Source: Diplonema papillatum (taxonomy: Eukaryota; Euglenozoa; Diplonemea; Diplonemida; Diplonemidae). From it: a stretch of 64,000 bases of DNA. Positions 31,621 through 43,079 of the stretch are shown one piece after another. The stretch is taken from assembly GCA_030068145.1 (NCBI GenBank), contig JAPJBO010000528.1:1-64000 (forward strand), in the 5' to 3' direction. How positions within the stretch are numbered: position 1 is the first letter of the stretch; each line of letters begins with the position of its first letter. Made by a program: the position numbers and the translations under genes. The notes under the pieces were generated by a model. That model had not been told where the DNA came from and did no database searches. It saw only the letters and a list, made by a program, of their open reading frames with translations.

Positions 31621-31759
31621 TTTTGAGCTCCAGCCTTAACTTTTACTCCACCTTCTCTCTGAGGCTGGACTCCACCATGCACTCAAGTTTTCTCCAGTGA
31701 GGGGGGGCAGGGGTCCCTGGCAAGAAAGAAGGGGGCTTAGCGCCCGGGGGCGGGGGGAG

Positions 31760-32898
31760 ATGTCGCTGAGCGCGATGCAGGCCCCCGCAGCAATGCGGAA
31801 GCTGGCGCCGCCGTCGTGCGCGCGGACCGGCGGCGGCGCGGCGTGGCTGGCCGCGGGGATCCAAGCGGAGAAGGCGCTGCACGCCGGCGGCCCGCACACC
31901 GGCACGCTCATCCCGTCGCATCCGCCGATCGCCGGCTCCGGGCAGCCGCCCAGCGTGCTGCTGCAGCCCGCCGACGGCTCGAAGGACAAGCCGGAGCGGC
32001 CTCTGCTCTACGACGTGACCCTGCCGTACGTCGAAGTCATCGAAGGCCCCGTCATGCTCACTGCACCGCATGGGCTCGAGCTTTTCCGCGGGGGGGACTT
32101 CGGGGAGAAGAAGCGCGTGCACTTTCGGGAGAGGTGGGTGTCGGATATTGTGTTGCGGCTTTCGCAGCAGGTTGCGAAGAACCACGCGGGGGTGATGGCG
32201 AGCACGTCCTTCCTCGTCTGGAACGTCGCCACCGCGAAGCCGCAGGACCCGGCCAACCTCGACCCGAATTACCTGGTGGAAGCCGACTTCAACCTCTCCC
32301 CGTGGCACCGTGCCTTGGACACCTGGCGCCGCGTCTTTGCAGACCACCGCGCCGCCTGCGCCGCCCGGCAGCCCCTCCCCCTACCCGCCGAACAACTCGC
32401 CGGCCCCGAAGCCGCCAGCAACCGCAGCAGCAGCAGCAGCAAGCCGGCCGCCGCGAAGGCTCCGGGGTCCTTGAACCTGAAGGAGCGGCTGAAAAAATCA
32501 GACGCCGCCCTGGCGGACAACCCCAGGGGTGGCAAGGCGGGGGGCTCGGCGTCCTCGTCGAGGAAGCAACCGGGCGCGTTGCGAGCCGAGAAAGGGGACA
32601 AACTGGTAGACGGGCTGGCTTCGGCGAGGAGGCCCGACGAGAAGAGAGAGCAAGGGAGAGACGACAGGCAAGGGAAGGCTCCGGGCACCGCGAGGGGTGC
32701 GGCGGCGGCGGCGGCGGCGGCGGGGGGAGGCGGAGGTGGGGCTGCGGCCAGGGCGGCGACGAGTTGGCAGAAGCCCGCGGCGGCGGTGGAAAGGGCCGCC
32801 GCCGCCGCCGGGCGCCCGGCCAGGAAGGGAGCGGGCAAGGCTGAGCCGCAGCCGCAGCGGCAGCAGCAGCAACAGCAAGAGGTGCCGCAGCAAGAGTT

Positions 32899-32929
<31 letters not shown>

Positions 32930-33042
32930 CAACAACTACACGACCAACAGCAACACCAACAGCAACAACAACAAAGAAAGCCGCAACAACAACAACCGCA
33001 ACCAGAACGACAGCAACAGCAACAGCAACAAGAGGATCTGGT

Positions 33043-33079
<37 letters not shown>

Positions 33080-33899
33080 CTCCAGCAGGACGAACAAGTG
33101 CCCCAACAGCAACCGCAGCAGCAGCGGCGGGGGCAGGACGACCTGCGGCCCGACGCCGCTGCCGGCGCCCCGAAGCCGCAGAAGAAGGGCCGGCCGAGCT
33201 CGACGGACGGCGCGCGGCGCCTGCAGATCGACCCGACGGCTCCGTCCGCCGACGCCTGGCTGCACGCCTCTCCGCACCCCAGCGGCAGCGGCAGCAGCAC
33301 CGGCAGCGCCGCCGGCCCGCCGTCGTCGTCGCCAGGGGCGAAAGGGGGCGTCGGTGGCAGCAGCAGCATCTCCTCCGAGGATCCCGCCTCCTCGTCCGCC
33401 GCCTCCTCCTCCTCACCCCGCCACCCTTTGCACCGGGGGAGACCCGCCGACGGCGGCCAGCCGCTGTTCCAAAGCAAACCGGCTCCTGGCTGCGCGAATG
33501 TGTCCGGCATCATGTCACCCGCCGACGAAGCTGGTGTGCTGCCCAGGCGGCACACGTTCGCGCACACGGAGACGGCGGAGGAATCGTCCGCGTCGAGCGG
33601 GGACGAGATGGAGATCGGCGAGAGGGAGCCGGCTGGCCGCGCGAAGACGGCAAGAAGCAGTAGCTGCCCGGAGGGCGGCGGGCGCGCGGCGGCCGCCGGC
33701 CGCTCCGCCGGCAGGAAGAAGAAGAAGAAGAAAAAGCGGGCCCGCGCCTCTCCTGCAGCGAAGGAGCGCGCGGAGGCGGCGTCCCCGCGGAAGCTGCTGC
33801 AGCAGCAGCGGCAGCAGCGGCAGCAGCCGGGGTCCCCCAAATCGACGGGCAACAACGCGCCCGTTCTGTCCGACAGTTCGTCTGTGCCGGCTCTGCGGC

Positions 33900-33964
<65 letters not shown>

Positions 33965-35455
33965 TCTCCGAAATCCGCGGACAATGCTCCTGTCCTGTCT
34001 GACGGTGCTTCCGCGCCGACACTGCAGCAGCAGCAGCAGGGATCCCCCAAATCGACGGACAACAACGCGCCCATCCTGTCCGACAGTTCGTCCGTGCCGG
34101 CTCTGCGGCGGCGGCAGCGGTCTCCCAAATCCACGGACAAAGCTCCCGCCCAAACCGACAGTTCCTCCGTGCCGGCTGCAGAGCAGCAGCAGCAGCAGCA
34201 GCAGCAACAGCAACAGGCGTCCCCAAAGTCCGTGGACAACTCTCCCGCCCTCTCCGACGGTTCCTCGGCGCCGCAGCAGCAACAACAGCAGGCTTCCCCG
34301 GCGAGCGCTTCGGCTAAGCGAGAGTCGCGGCAGCGGAAGCGGCTGGACCAAGCGCAAGGCTCGTCTTCCGACGCACCGAGCACCGACCAAGCCGCGCCGC
34401 CTGTCGCATCTACAGCCGCAGCCACCACCACGCTGACGGCAGGAGGAGGAGGAGGAGGAGGAGGGTCATCCGCAAGCGCGCTGGAAACGACATCCGACAC
34501 CTCCCCCCGCAGCGGCGCCACGTCGAAGCCGTCCGGGCGGAAGCAGCTGAAGGCGGCGGCGGGAGGCAAGCTGGTCACCGCCCCGCCGCCGCCGATCCCC
34601 GACGGGATCGCTCCGCTGCTCCACTTCGACATCCACGGGAAGCTCGACCGGAAGGACAACCTGGACATTGACGTGGGCACCGGCGCGATGTTCGCGCTGT
34701 GGGCCGGCGCGTCGGAAGAGAAGCGGCAGTTCGTCGAGTACCTGCGCGACGTCGTCTGCGAAGAGTTGACCCTCGCCGTCGCGAACCGCCGCCCCCACGG
34801 GTTCAAGCAGCTGCGTTTTGGGGTCGAACGGTGCCCGGAGCTGCAAGGGTACAACACCCGCGGGTTCCACACCATGGCGCACCAAAGCGTGCTGCTGGGC
34901 GTCCCGGCCGTTCAGCTGGAGCTGCCGAAGACCGTTCGGAAGGCGCTGGTGACGGAGCCGACCTTCTTCGGTCGGTTCTCCGACGCGCTGGCGAACTCGT
35001 ACGCCCGCGTGTTCAAGCCGCGCGACTGCACCGCCGCGACGGTGCCGAAGCACTACCCGCCGTCGTTCAAGAAGAAGTTCGCCGCGTCGCCCGCCCAGAC
35101 CCTGCGGGCGCCCCCCCAGCAGCAGGCTGCCAGGCAGCAGCCCCCGCAAGCTGCCCAGGCGCCCCAACCTGCGGCCCCCTCCACCCGGTCTTCCGCCACC
35201 GCCGACGGCAGCGCGTCGGCACGCAAACCTGCCTACCTGCAGCAGCAGCAGCAGCAGCCCGGCTTCCTCGTCAGCGGAAGCGCGGTGCAGCCTTCGGACT
35301 CGGTCCCTGCGGCAGCCGCCATCTACACAGCGCCGCAGCCCGGACAGAAGCCCAGCAGCACGCAGCCGAAGATAACGCGCACAGCCGCCATGTGCAGGCA
35401 GCTGCTGCAGGATCTTGAAGCTTACGACGCGCGTGCTGAGGAGAAGATGATTTGA
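31760..35455 (+). CDS. Glutamine-rich protein with split N-formylglutamate amidohydrolase-like domain
   Basis: 1231 aa from the first ATG of the frame (the frame is open from 31,697 but without ATG). The conserved N-part (residues ~75-200) has VMLTAPHGLELFRGG (His ~104), RVHFRERWVSDIVLRL and ANLDPNYL. The conserved C-part (~945-1085) has LLHFDIHGKLDRK (His ~958), DVGTGAMFALW, GFHTMAHQSVLLGVPAVQLEL and RKAL. This order (metal-type His near the start, D-x-H-G, late Q-x-E plus Arg) resembles the N-formylglutamate amidohydrolase/zinc peptidase-like fold; the assignment is by eye. Between the halves lie ~740 residues of poly-Gln, Ala, Ser and Lys tracts, including repeated SPKS...LSDSSSVPA units, probably a disordered insertion. 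The C-tail is also Q/A/P-rich. No intron is needed. Truncated copies flank it on both sides. Confidence 0.85.
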
Positions 35456-35585
35456 AAGTCGTAGTTCTTGGAAATGAGGCTTAGATGCACAATATCCGCT
35501 TCCTAGCACTCTCCCGAAGCCTACGAAGGGCGTCCTCTTGCACTTCACAGTACCCTCCGCCTCCTGCACTTCTGAAGCAGATGCA

Positions 35586-36372
35586 CCACGGGTTCAAGCT
35601 GCTGCGTTTTGGCCCGGAACAACACCCGCGGGTTCCACACCATGGCGCACCAAAGCGTGCTGCTGGGCGTCCCGGCCGTCGCCAGCTGGAGCTGCCGAAG
35701 ACCGTTCGGAAGGCGCTGGTGACGGAGCCGACCTTCTTCGGTCGGTTCTCCGACGCGCTGGCGAACTCGTACGCCCGCGTGTTCAAGCCGCGCGACTGCA
35801 CCGCCGCGACGGTGCCGAAGCACTACCCGCCGTCGTTCAAGAAGAAGTTCGCCGCGCCGCAGACCCTCCGGGCGGCCCCCCAGCACCAGGCCGCCAGGCA
35901 GCAGCCCCCGCAAGCTGCCCAGGCGCCCCAACCTGCGGCCCCCTCCTCCCGGTCTTCCGCCACCGCCGACGGCAGCGCGTCGGCACGCAAACCTGCCTAC
36001 CTGCAGCAGCAGCAGCAGCAGCAGCCCGGCTTCCTCGTCAGCGGAAGCGCGGTGCAGCCTTCGGACTCGGTCCCTGCGGCAGCCGCCATCTACACAGCGC
36101 CGCAGCCCGGACAGAAGCTCAGCAGCACGCAGCCGAAGACAACGCGCACAGCCGCCATGTGCAGGCAGCTGCTGCAGGATCTCGAAGCTTACGACGCGCG
36201 TGTTGAGGAGAAGATGATTTGAAAATCGTCCTGCTTGGAAAGAAGACACGATGCTGTTCCTTTAGGTGTTGCGCACAATAGCCGCTTCCTAGCACTCTCA
36301 CGAAGCCTACGACGGGTGTCCGCTTGCAAGACTTCACAGTACCCTCTGCCTCCTGCTACTGGAGCAGATGCA
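35586..36372 (+). pseudogene. Downstream copy of the 3' end of the glutamine-rich gene
   Basis: Matches about 34,797-35,590, including the 3' flank after the stop (CGCTTCCTAGCACTCTC...). A ~23-base deletion removes part of the VERCPELQGY region and a 2-base change later restores frame. From VRKALVTEPTFFGRF to the stop the frame is open and very similar to the parent. It has no start or N-terminal half of its own. Confidence 0.88.
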
Positions 36373-36399
36373 ACTCGAGCCTGGCTTCCTTGCAGCCGA

Positions 36400-38000
36400 T
36401 CCTACTCGACTAGCTAGAGCAAGACGAGCTTTCGAGGCGAAAGCATGACACATCACGTGGGAAGAGAAAACCGCTTCCACAGGGATAACTCCTTTAGTCT
36501 GATTAAGCCGTGATCTGAGTCTGCGTGCAGCTGGGCTTCTGCCCGGGCAGTGGTGCAGTGTACGTGGTGGCAGCAGCAGGGATCGAGTCTAGCAGTTTGG
36601 GTTAGAATGCAAAGCATCTGTGGCGATAATTTGCATCGCCGGCGTCGCGACTCTTTCCGCCATCTCTGGATTTGTCCGTTGAACATGAAATGAGACCACA
36701 AAGGGCCGTCCGTGCTTTGTCACGGAGGATCGGCACTGAAGATCGTGTATCGAGCAAGCGTTTGCCCATGCTCTACGCGGTCTTTCTGTTCCCCGCCCGA
36801 GCTTGCCTTAGGACAGCTGCGGTAATGTGGAACAGATGCGCCGCCCCCGCCAAGCACCTCGCCTGACTATTGTCTCGTAAAGAAGATGGGTTGCATACCC
36901 TGGGGCTCGTTTTCGAACGCCAGCGGCGCCCAGCGACGTGCCGCATCGTTAGCGACGAGCGCCCAGAAGTACCAGCTGCTACTGCTGGCTTCTCGCTCTG
37001 CGTGAAATCAATAAGTCTAGTACATATAATGAATACCGCAAGCCGAAAAGTAAGTGGGGCCGTGCGACAACCTGGACAATCTCCTGCAATAGGCTGAAGT
37101 GGTCCAGGCTTATTACGGTCCAGCATTGTTTGGGGACCTTTCCGGGCATTAAGCAAAGAAAGTGAAGGGCCTACGGCCACAGTCATTTGAAAGTGACTGT
37201 GGTGTCGGTCACCTTTATGAAAACCTTTGCTGAAATTAGCAAACAAAGAACGAATCTGTGAACGTGCCAACCCTGGTAGGTTTCAAGTTTTGGATTTCTG
37301 GTGACACCCCGTTTGGGTTTCTGATGATTTTCCTTAAGGAATTGCCTTGTGGGAGGTGTTTCTGTCTTGTTTTTGCATTCTGCAGCCAATATTTCAGCCT
37401 AAACGAGCATCCGACCAGTCATTCTGGATTTCCTGAGCATTCTAGGACCACCCAAGTGGTAGGTTTCTAGTTTTGGGCTGCTGGGGGCCCGGTGTGCGGT
37501 CCGACATATCCCCTATTTCTGGCTTACGGTACAGTCCCTTTTTTCTAGAAAAGACTACGAAGGCCGAGAAAGAAAAAAGAAAAAATAATGAGATGCACAT
37601 CGCTCGCCATCCGACCAGACCCCGCTGTTTCTATCGGCCCGCCGGTGCATGCCGCCCCACCCTGGACCGACGGCCGCTTCTCTCTGAGTTCGAAAAGCCG
37701 CCGTCGCCTGGCTTCGAGGAAGTGGCTGGTTCAATTTGTCTTATTTTCGTGTGCGCTGCGGGGGGTGTGCGTCCTTTTCCGTTGCGGACGGGAATCTCAT
37801 GGATTTGCAATGCACAGACGATACAATTTTCCGCACCTGGGATAAACCCGCAGTCTTTTTCCCTCCGAGGTTTTATTGTCGCAAACGAATCCCCGTGTGG
37901 AGCCGGCGGTACCCACGGCACACAGCACCAAGCATCCATGCGGAGCATCAAGCTCGTGTAACAGCCAGCGCACACGTATCAGGCTGCCACGCAAACCTAC
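36400..38000. other. Gene-free stretch with dispersed repeats
   Basis: No supported gene. GTTTTGGATTTCTG through TTGCATTCTGCAGCCA at 37,257-37,395 recurs at 40,475-40,620. The 37,845-37,990 segment is related to 4,100-4,210. Confidence 0.5.
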
Positions 38001-38001
38001 A

Positions 38002-38737
<736 letters not shown>

Positions 38738-39095
38738 ATCAGGTTACCACACAACGCACACACACCCTCTCCGGTAGCTCCGGTCCGCTGACCTACCCCT
38801 GCGGTTTTCTCCTGCAATTTCCGGCCGTGGTGCATGGCCGCCATGCGGCAGGGCAATCGTCTTTATCTCACTCAGCGCGGCAACACTATGTGCCGCTGTG
38901 TGTGCCGCACCGCAGTCCAGCCGCTTTATTGCACACCCCACCGGCAGTCCAACCAAATCTTGCGTGTTGCCCTACAATGTGTTGAAGGCTGCGAAGGCGG
39001 CGGCTACGGTGGTTGATCAGAGTTCCTAACCTGAAACACGTGGAGGAAGTCGATCGACCGACACACATACATGAGGCGAAACCCCCGACTTTCTT

Positions 39096-39302
39096 TTTTG
39101 TATAAGCACCTGCTTTGTAGGAAATGCTGGAGGAGACTGCCAGTTGCGAAAGATCAAAGGAGGTAAATGTGCTGTAGCCCACACGAATCACAGGGAAAAC
39201 TGGGTTTAGCGCGGGCGTAAGCGTTCAACAAAAAGACCCACCTGTTTTCTCCCCTCTAGCCTCCTTCAAAATGAGCACAAGGCAGTCCCTCAAGTATTTT
39301 TA
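39096..39302 (+). mobile_element. MITE family A copy
   Basis: TTGTATAAGCACCTGCTTTG, GGAGGAGACTGCCAGTTGC, GATCAAAGGAGGTAAATG, then CTCTAGCCTCCTTC and the terminus GGCAGTCCCTCAAGTATTTT. Confidence 0.85.
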
Positions 39303-39639
39303 GTTTACCTGATGCGACTATGTCACGCCCGAGTCGTAACGCACCTCTGAACCGTGCGTCGCGTCACAGAGAATATTCCTTCTGCAAGCTTGGAACTAAC
39401 AACAGAATAATCCAGCTTCGCTGCGGGAGAGCCCCGGAACGGAAACGGCGACAGCAAAGAAAAGAAAGAAACAAACAGAAAACAATGATCTCGAAAGGTA
39501 GAGGCACGGGAAACCAAGTACCCCAGGTGGGGCTGGTCTGACACTTGCCCAGCGCTGCCGTCGCGGGGGAAAATGCGATTCCTCTCTACTCTACGAGACT
39601 TTAAAAATGCCGGCACTTGAAAATACTCGACGTAGCTGC

Positions 39640-40060
39640 TTCGACTCGAATGGAAGGGAGGAAATATAGAGGCAGAGGGGGAAAATACAATACAAATCCA
39701 ACCTGATTTGTTACGAGGGAACGAACCTGTAAGAGTGCCAACGCTACTCTTTCTATAGCGTACCTATAAAAGGTGTCACGGGATAAGCCGGCAGCCGCTG
39801 CTTAACGGCGATTACCCCCTCAGGTGACACCACTTTATCTTTAGCCATGCTTCAACGTTCTTCGCTTACACCACCGTGTCTTGTTTTCTCACTCAGGACT
39901 TTGACCTGTTTGTCGTGTAGGGGTAGACCCGCATGACCTCACGTCCGTTCCAACAAGGGGTTCGGTAGTTACAGCACTTGGGAATCCCTTTGGTTCTTTG
40001 TTTAGCAGCTTTTGGCGAGCATTTCCTTCCAAGCTGGTGCGTGGAATGTAAAAAAAAGAG
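39640..40060 (-). repeat. Inverted fragment of the dispersed repeat F extension
   Basis: Reverse-complement match to 26,540-26,790 (AAAGAACCAAAGGGATT, CAGGTCAAAGTCCTGAGTGAG, CCCTCTACCTCTGTATTTCC). At 39,800-39,870 it also contains a copy of the GATTACCCCCTCAGG segment from the start of the window. Confidence 0.75.
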
Positions 40061-40469
40061 GGGAAGGAGGGAGGGGCAGCGCTGGGGCTGAGTTCCGGCG
40101 AATTTGATAGCAAAACAAAGCAAGTACCCTCCCTCCCCTCGTCCCACCTATCCGTGTGTGCAGTTGCAGTAGGGGGAAGAATACATACCGCAATTGGATT
40201 ATAATGTTGAACCGGGTAAACCCTGGGGACATAGAGGGGGAGCAAACATACAAGTACAGAGGGGGTTGTAGGAAGCGCTGCTAGCTGGGTCCTTCGTACC
40301 CAGATGTGTCCCAGGTTTTACCCGGTCTGTCATTGAACCCGTTCCAGCTTCAGCCCAGTTCAACATTATTCCAATTGCGGTAAACTAAATGCATTCTCAG
40401 CATCTGCCAGTGTTGTTGCTGAGTAGATGCTGGATGCGATCAGGCCGGTAGGGCATGAGCAGAGCATTT

Positions 40470-41650
40470 TATGGGCACCTGATTGGTAGGATTCGAGTTT
40501 TGGATTTCTGATGACGCCCTGTCTGGGTTTCTGATGTTTCTCCTTAAGGAATTGCCTGGGAATTGGCTTGTGGAGGTGATTTTGCCTTGTTTTCGCATTC
40601 TGCAGCCATTATTTCACCCACTTGTTACGAGGTTTCACTTGTGAAACCTGTAGTCGATACGATCGCATTTGTCTAAGCCCGTGACTCGTGGGTGTAGCGG
40701 TTCTCGTGCGTGTTACACTTCGTGATCGTGCATTTTTTTTTTCCAACAAAACCACGCGCTTCTCTTCATTGAACTCCTGCTTTGCAGGAAATACCCGAGG
40801 TGGCCGCCAGTTGCGATTTTTTCAAGTATCGTAGACCCATGCACCTGACGCAGCAGGACGGGAAGAAATGGGAAGACCGGAAACTCCCCGGAGAATTGGT
40901 CCGAGCAAAAATAATAGGCGTGTGTTTGTTTGTACGTGCTGAGGGAGGATTATCCTGCTCGTGATTGATAGTGAACATGATCGTTAGGCTAATATTCTCC
41001 CAAACACGCTGCCAGCGTTCTCTTTCGTGTTTGCAATGCATTGTTACTACGAAGAATTCGCCGACGAAAGTCTGCTTGCAAAGAAACGTCACCAACCAGA
41101 GGATCGATTCCCGTCCTTCCCAATGCTGCTCTGCATCTCGCAATCCCGCGAACCCACGAACCGTGCGCATACTTTTCGGCCCCCGGGTCTATGTTTCACG
41201 GTTCTTTTCATCGGAGCTGAAGGCGAGCAACAATAATAGGCGGTTCCAGGCGCTCAGACACCCACAGACCCAAAACCGGGGTTTCGGCTGAAACTGGCTT
41301 TTTTGCTCGGTCAGACAAGTGCTAAAGTCCTCTGATCCGAGAGATGTTTTGTTAGAAATAACGCTAGAAACCTAATCACTGCAGCAAACATGGACCCTTT
41401 TTGACGTGCCTTCATCTTGGAGGCAGAGTGTCCGAACTGCAGCTCGGTTCTGCCTTTTTCGTGTGCCGTGTGGCAACGGTTCGCATGTCATATCCTTTCA
41501 CATGTTTCTGTCACGTGCTAACACACCTACATGTGAAACATGAGCTGGGTGCCCTCGTGCTAGTTATATAACTAGCTCGTGCTAGTTATGTGCTAGTCAC
41601 AAGTTATCAAATATAACTAGTTATAAAATAACTAGTTATTTTCACAAGTT
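40470..41650. other. Gene-free stretch with repeat fragments
   Basis: A copy of the 37,257 repeat is at 40,475-40,620. A partial MITE A end is at 40,766-40,838. Sequence at 40,945-41,055 is inverted relative to about 26,825-27,310. An AT-rich set of inverted ATAACTAGTTAT strings lies at 41,565-41,645. No gene. Confidence 0.5.
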
Positions 41651-41667
41651 ATGTACCTTACTAGTGC

Positions 41668-41875
41668 GTCGTGTACTCTACGGCACCAGAAAGCCCAAAA
41701 ATACCACGGTAACGAAAGTAGAAGGAGAAAAAGCAAGTTGTCGACAACGAAAGAAAGAAAGAAGGAAAGAACAGAAAATGAGACTCTGCATTCCGCGAAG
41801 AAGACTTGATGCTAGCATCAAACACATGAGAGGCAAGCGCCTGAACACGAAACTAAGATTTGTCCCCCCTTCTAG
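41668..41875 (+). mobile_element. Terminal fragment of a Penelope-like element, inverted and diverged
   Basis: On the plus strand it reads CTCTGCATTCCGCGAAGAAG, the CTTGATGCTAGCATCAA palindrome, then GAACACGAAACTAAGATT. It is the reverse complement of the flanking repeat of the element at 17.5-23.8 kb, visibly more diverged. This shows an older copy of the same family. Confidence 0.85.
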
Positions 41876-42300
41876 CCCCCAGCGAAGTGAGCGCCAGGCG
41901 ACTTCCTCCGAGTATTTCTTGGTATCTTATTAATGAAAGGCCCGCCGAGAGTCGGGGTTCGGCCGGAGGTTGTTTTTCGAAGTCTTCGAAAATGGCTTTT
42001 GTTTCTGGATCCGTCTGGATAGATACCAGGGAAAGCCTGCTACACGGGAGCCAAGCTTCACGTGTTCGGCGGTACTGCAGAACCACGGGCCTACGGGTCA
42101 AGTGGCTACCAATTTCCCAAACTAAAGCATCAAGGCGTGGCGCACCTTGGGGCTTGGCGCTCGCGCTGAACACAAGCTCGTCGAGACGGTCAGTCGCAGG
42201 GCAGAGCGGACGGGGTTGTAGCACAGTGCTGCCTCCGACTCAAGCTTTGCAAGCTGTGGCTGACCGTCACGTTCCTGGACCAGGAGCGGCCTTTTTCGTT
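41876..42300 (+). repeat. Dispersed repeat, inverted partner at 47,640-47,930
   Basis: GGTACTGCAGAACCACGGGCC, AAGCATCAAGGCGTGGCGC and CTTTGCAAGCTGTGGCTGACC match the reverse complement of 47,645-47,930. No coding potential is convincing. Confidence 0.8.
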
Positions 42301-42460
42301 TTTCTCTTCTTCTTGCTTCTGGATCCGTGTCTCCTTCCGGGCCCACATGGTACCTGTTATCCGACTGTTTCTTAGGCAGTCCTGTTGTAATTTCGGAAAC
42401 AGCCATTCTTCCTAGCTTTTTCTTCTCTGTCTGTTAAGAGCTGTGACTCAACAGCGTTCT

Positions 42461-43072
42461 CTTTTTGTATAAGCACCTGCTTTGTAGGAAATACTTGAGG
42501 AGGCGGCTGCCGGTTGCAAAAGATCAAAGTGGTTAAATTCTCTTTGAGAGGCTCATGTCAATTTCGCCTGTGTGTTTTTATGACAGACCTCCCATTCTCC
42601 CAAACAGGGGTTCCTGCCAACTGGTTTCACTTCCTTTAACTGGTTGGCAGAGCATTGGGACGCGAGCCGCCAGGCAAGGCGGCTGCGCACGCGGCGTTCT
42701 GCGCGCTGCTGCGTTTCGCAGGTGTCTTCCCGGGAGACGGTTTGGTTACAGCCTCAAGTTTCTACGGAGAGTAGTCATTTCTCTCCACCGAGGCACGCGC
42801 AATCCCGAGAGTGTTGTTACTGTTCCCGCTTCTGCCAGGTCAGACTTGTGTCCCTGGGTGTTTCTTTGGTGCACACGTTCATTATGATCAGGCTTGGTGA
42901 TCAGGCACGTGCAGTTTGGCAGGCGACTGGTTCTCCGCAATGTGCTGTAGCCCACACGCAGCACAGGTGAATCTGGGTTCAGCTGCGGGCGTAAGTGTTT
43001 CAACAAAAAGAGACCCGCTTTGTGCCACTCTAGCCTCCTTCGAAGTAAGCACAGCCCCTGGAGTATTTTTCT
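42461..43072 (+). mobile_element. MITE family A copy split by a ~400-bp insertion
   Basis: The first part (TTGTATAAGCACCTGC to GATCAAAGTGGTTAAA) is at 42,461-42,535. The remainder (ATGTGCTGTAGCCCACACG to the CCTGGAGTATTTT terminus) is at 42,938-43,072. The intervening sequence is unrelated to the family. Confidence 0.75.
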
Positions 43073-43079
43073 TTCTCCA

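Noticed and set aside
32269..34875. 868-codon minus-strand frame opposite the glutamine-rich gene
   Set aside because: Poly-Cys/poly-Leu mirror of CAG-type tracts; the plus strand has conserved domain blocks at both ends and the minus strand has none.
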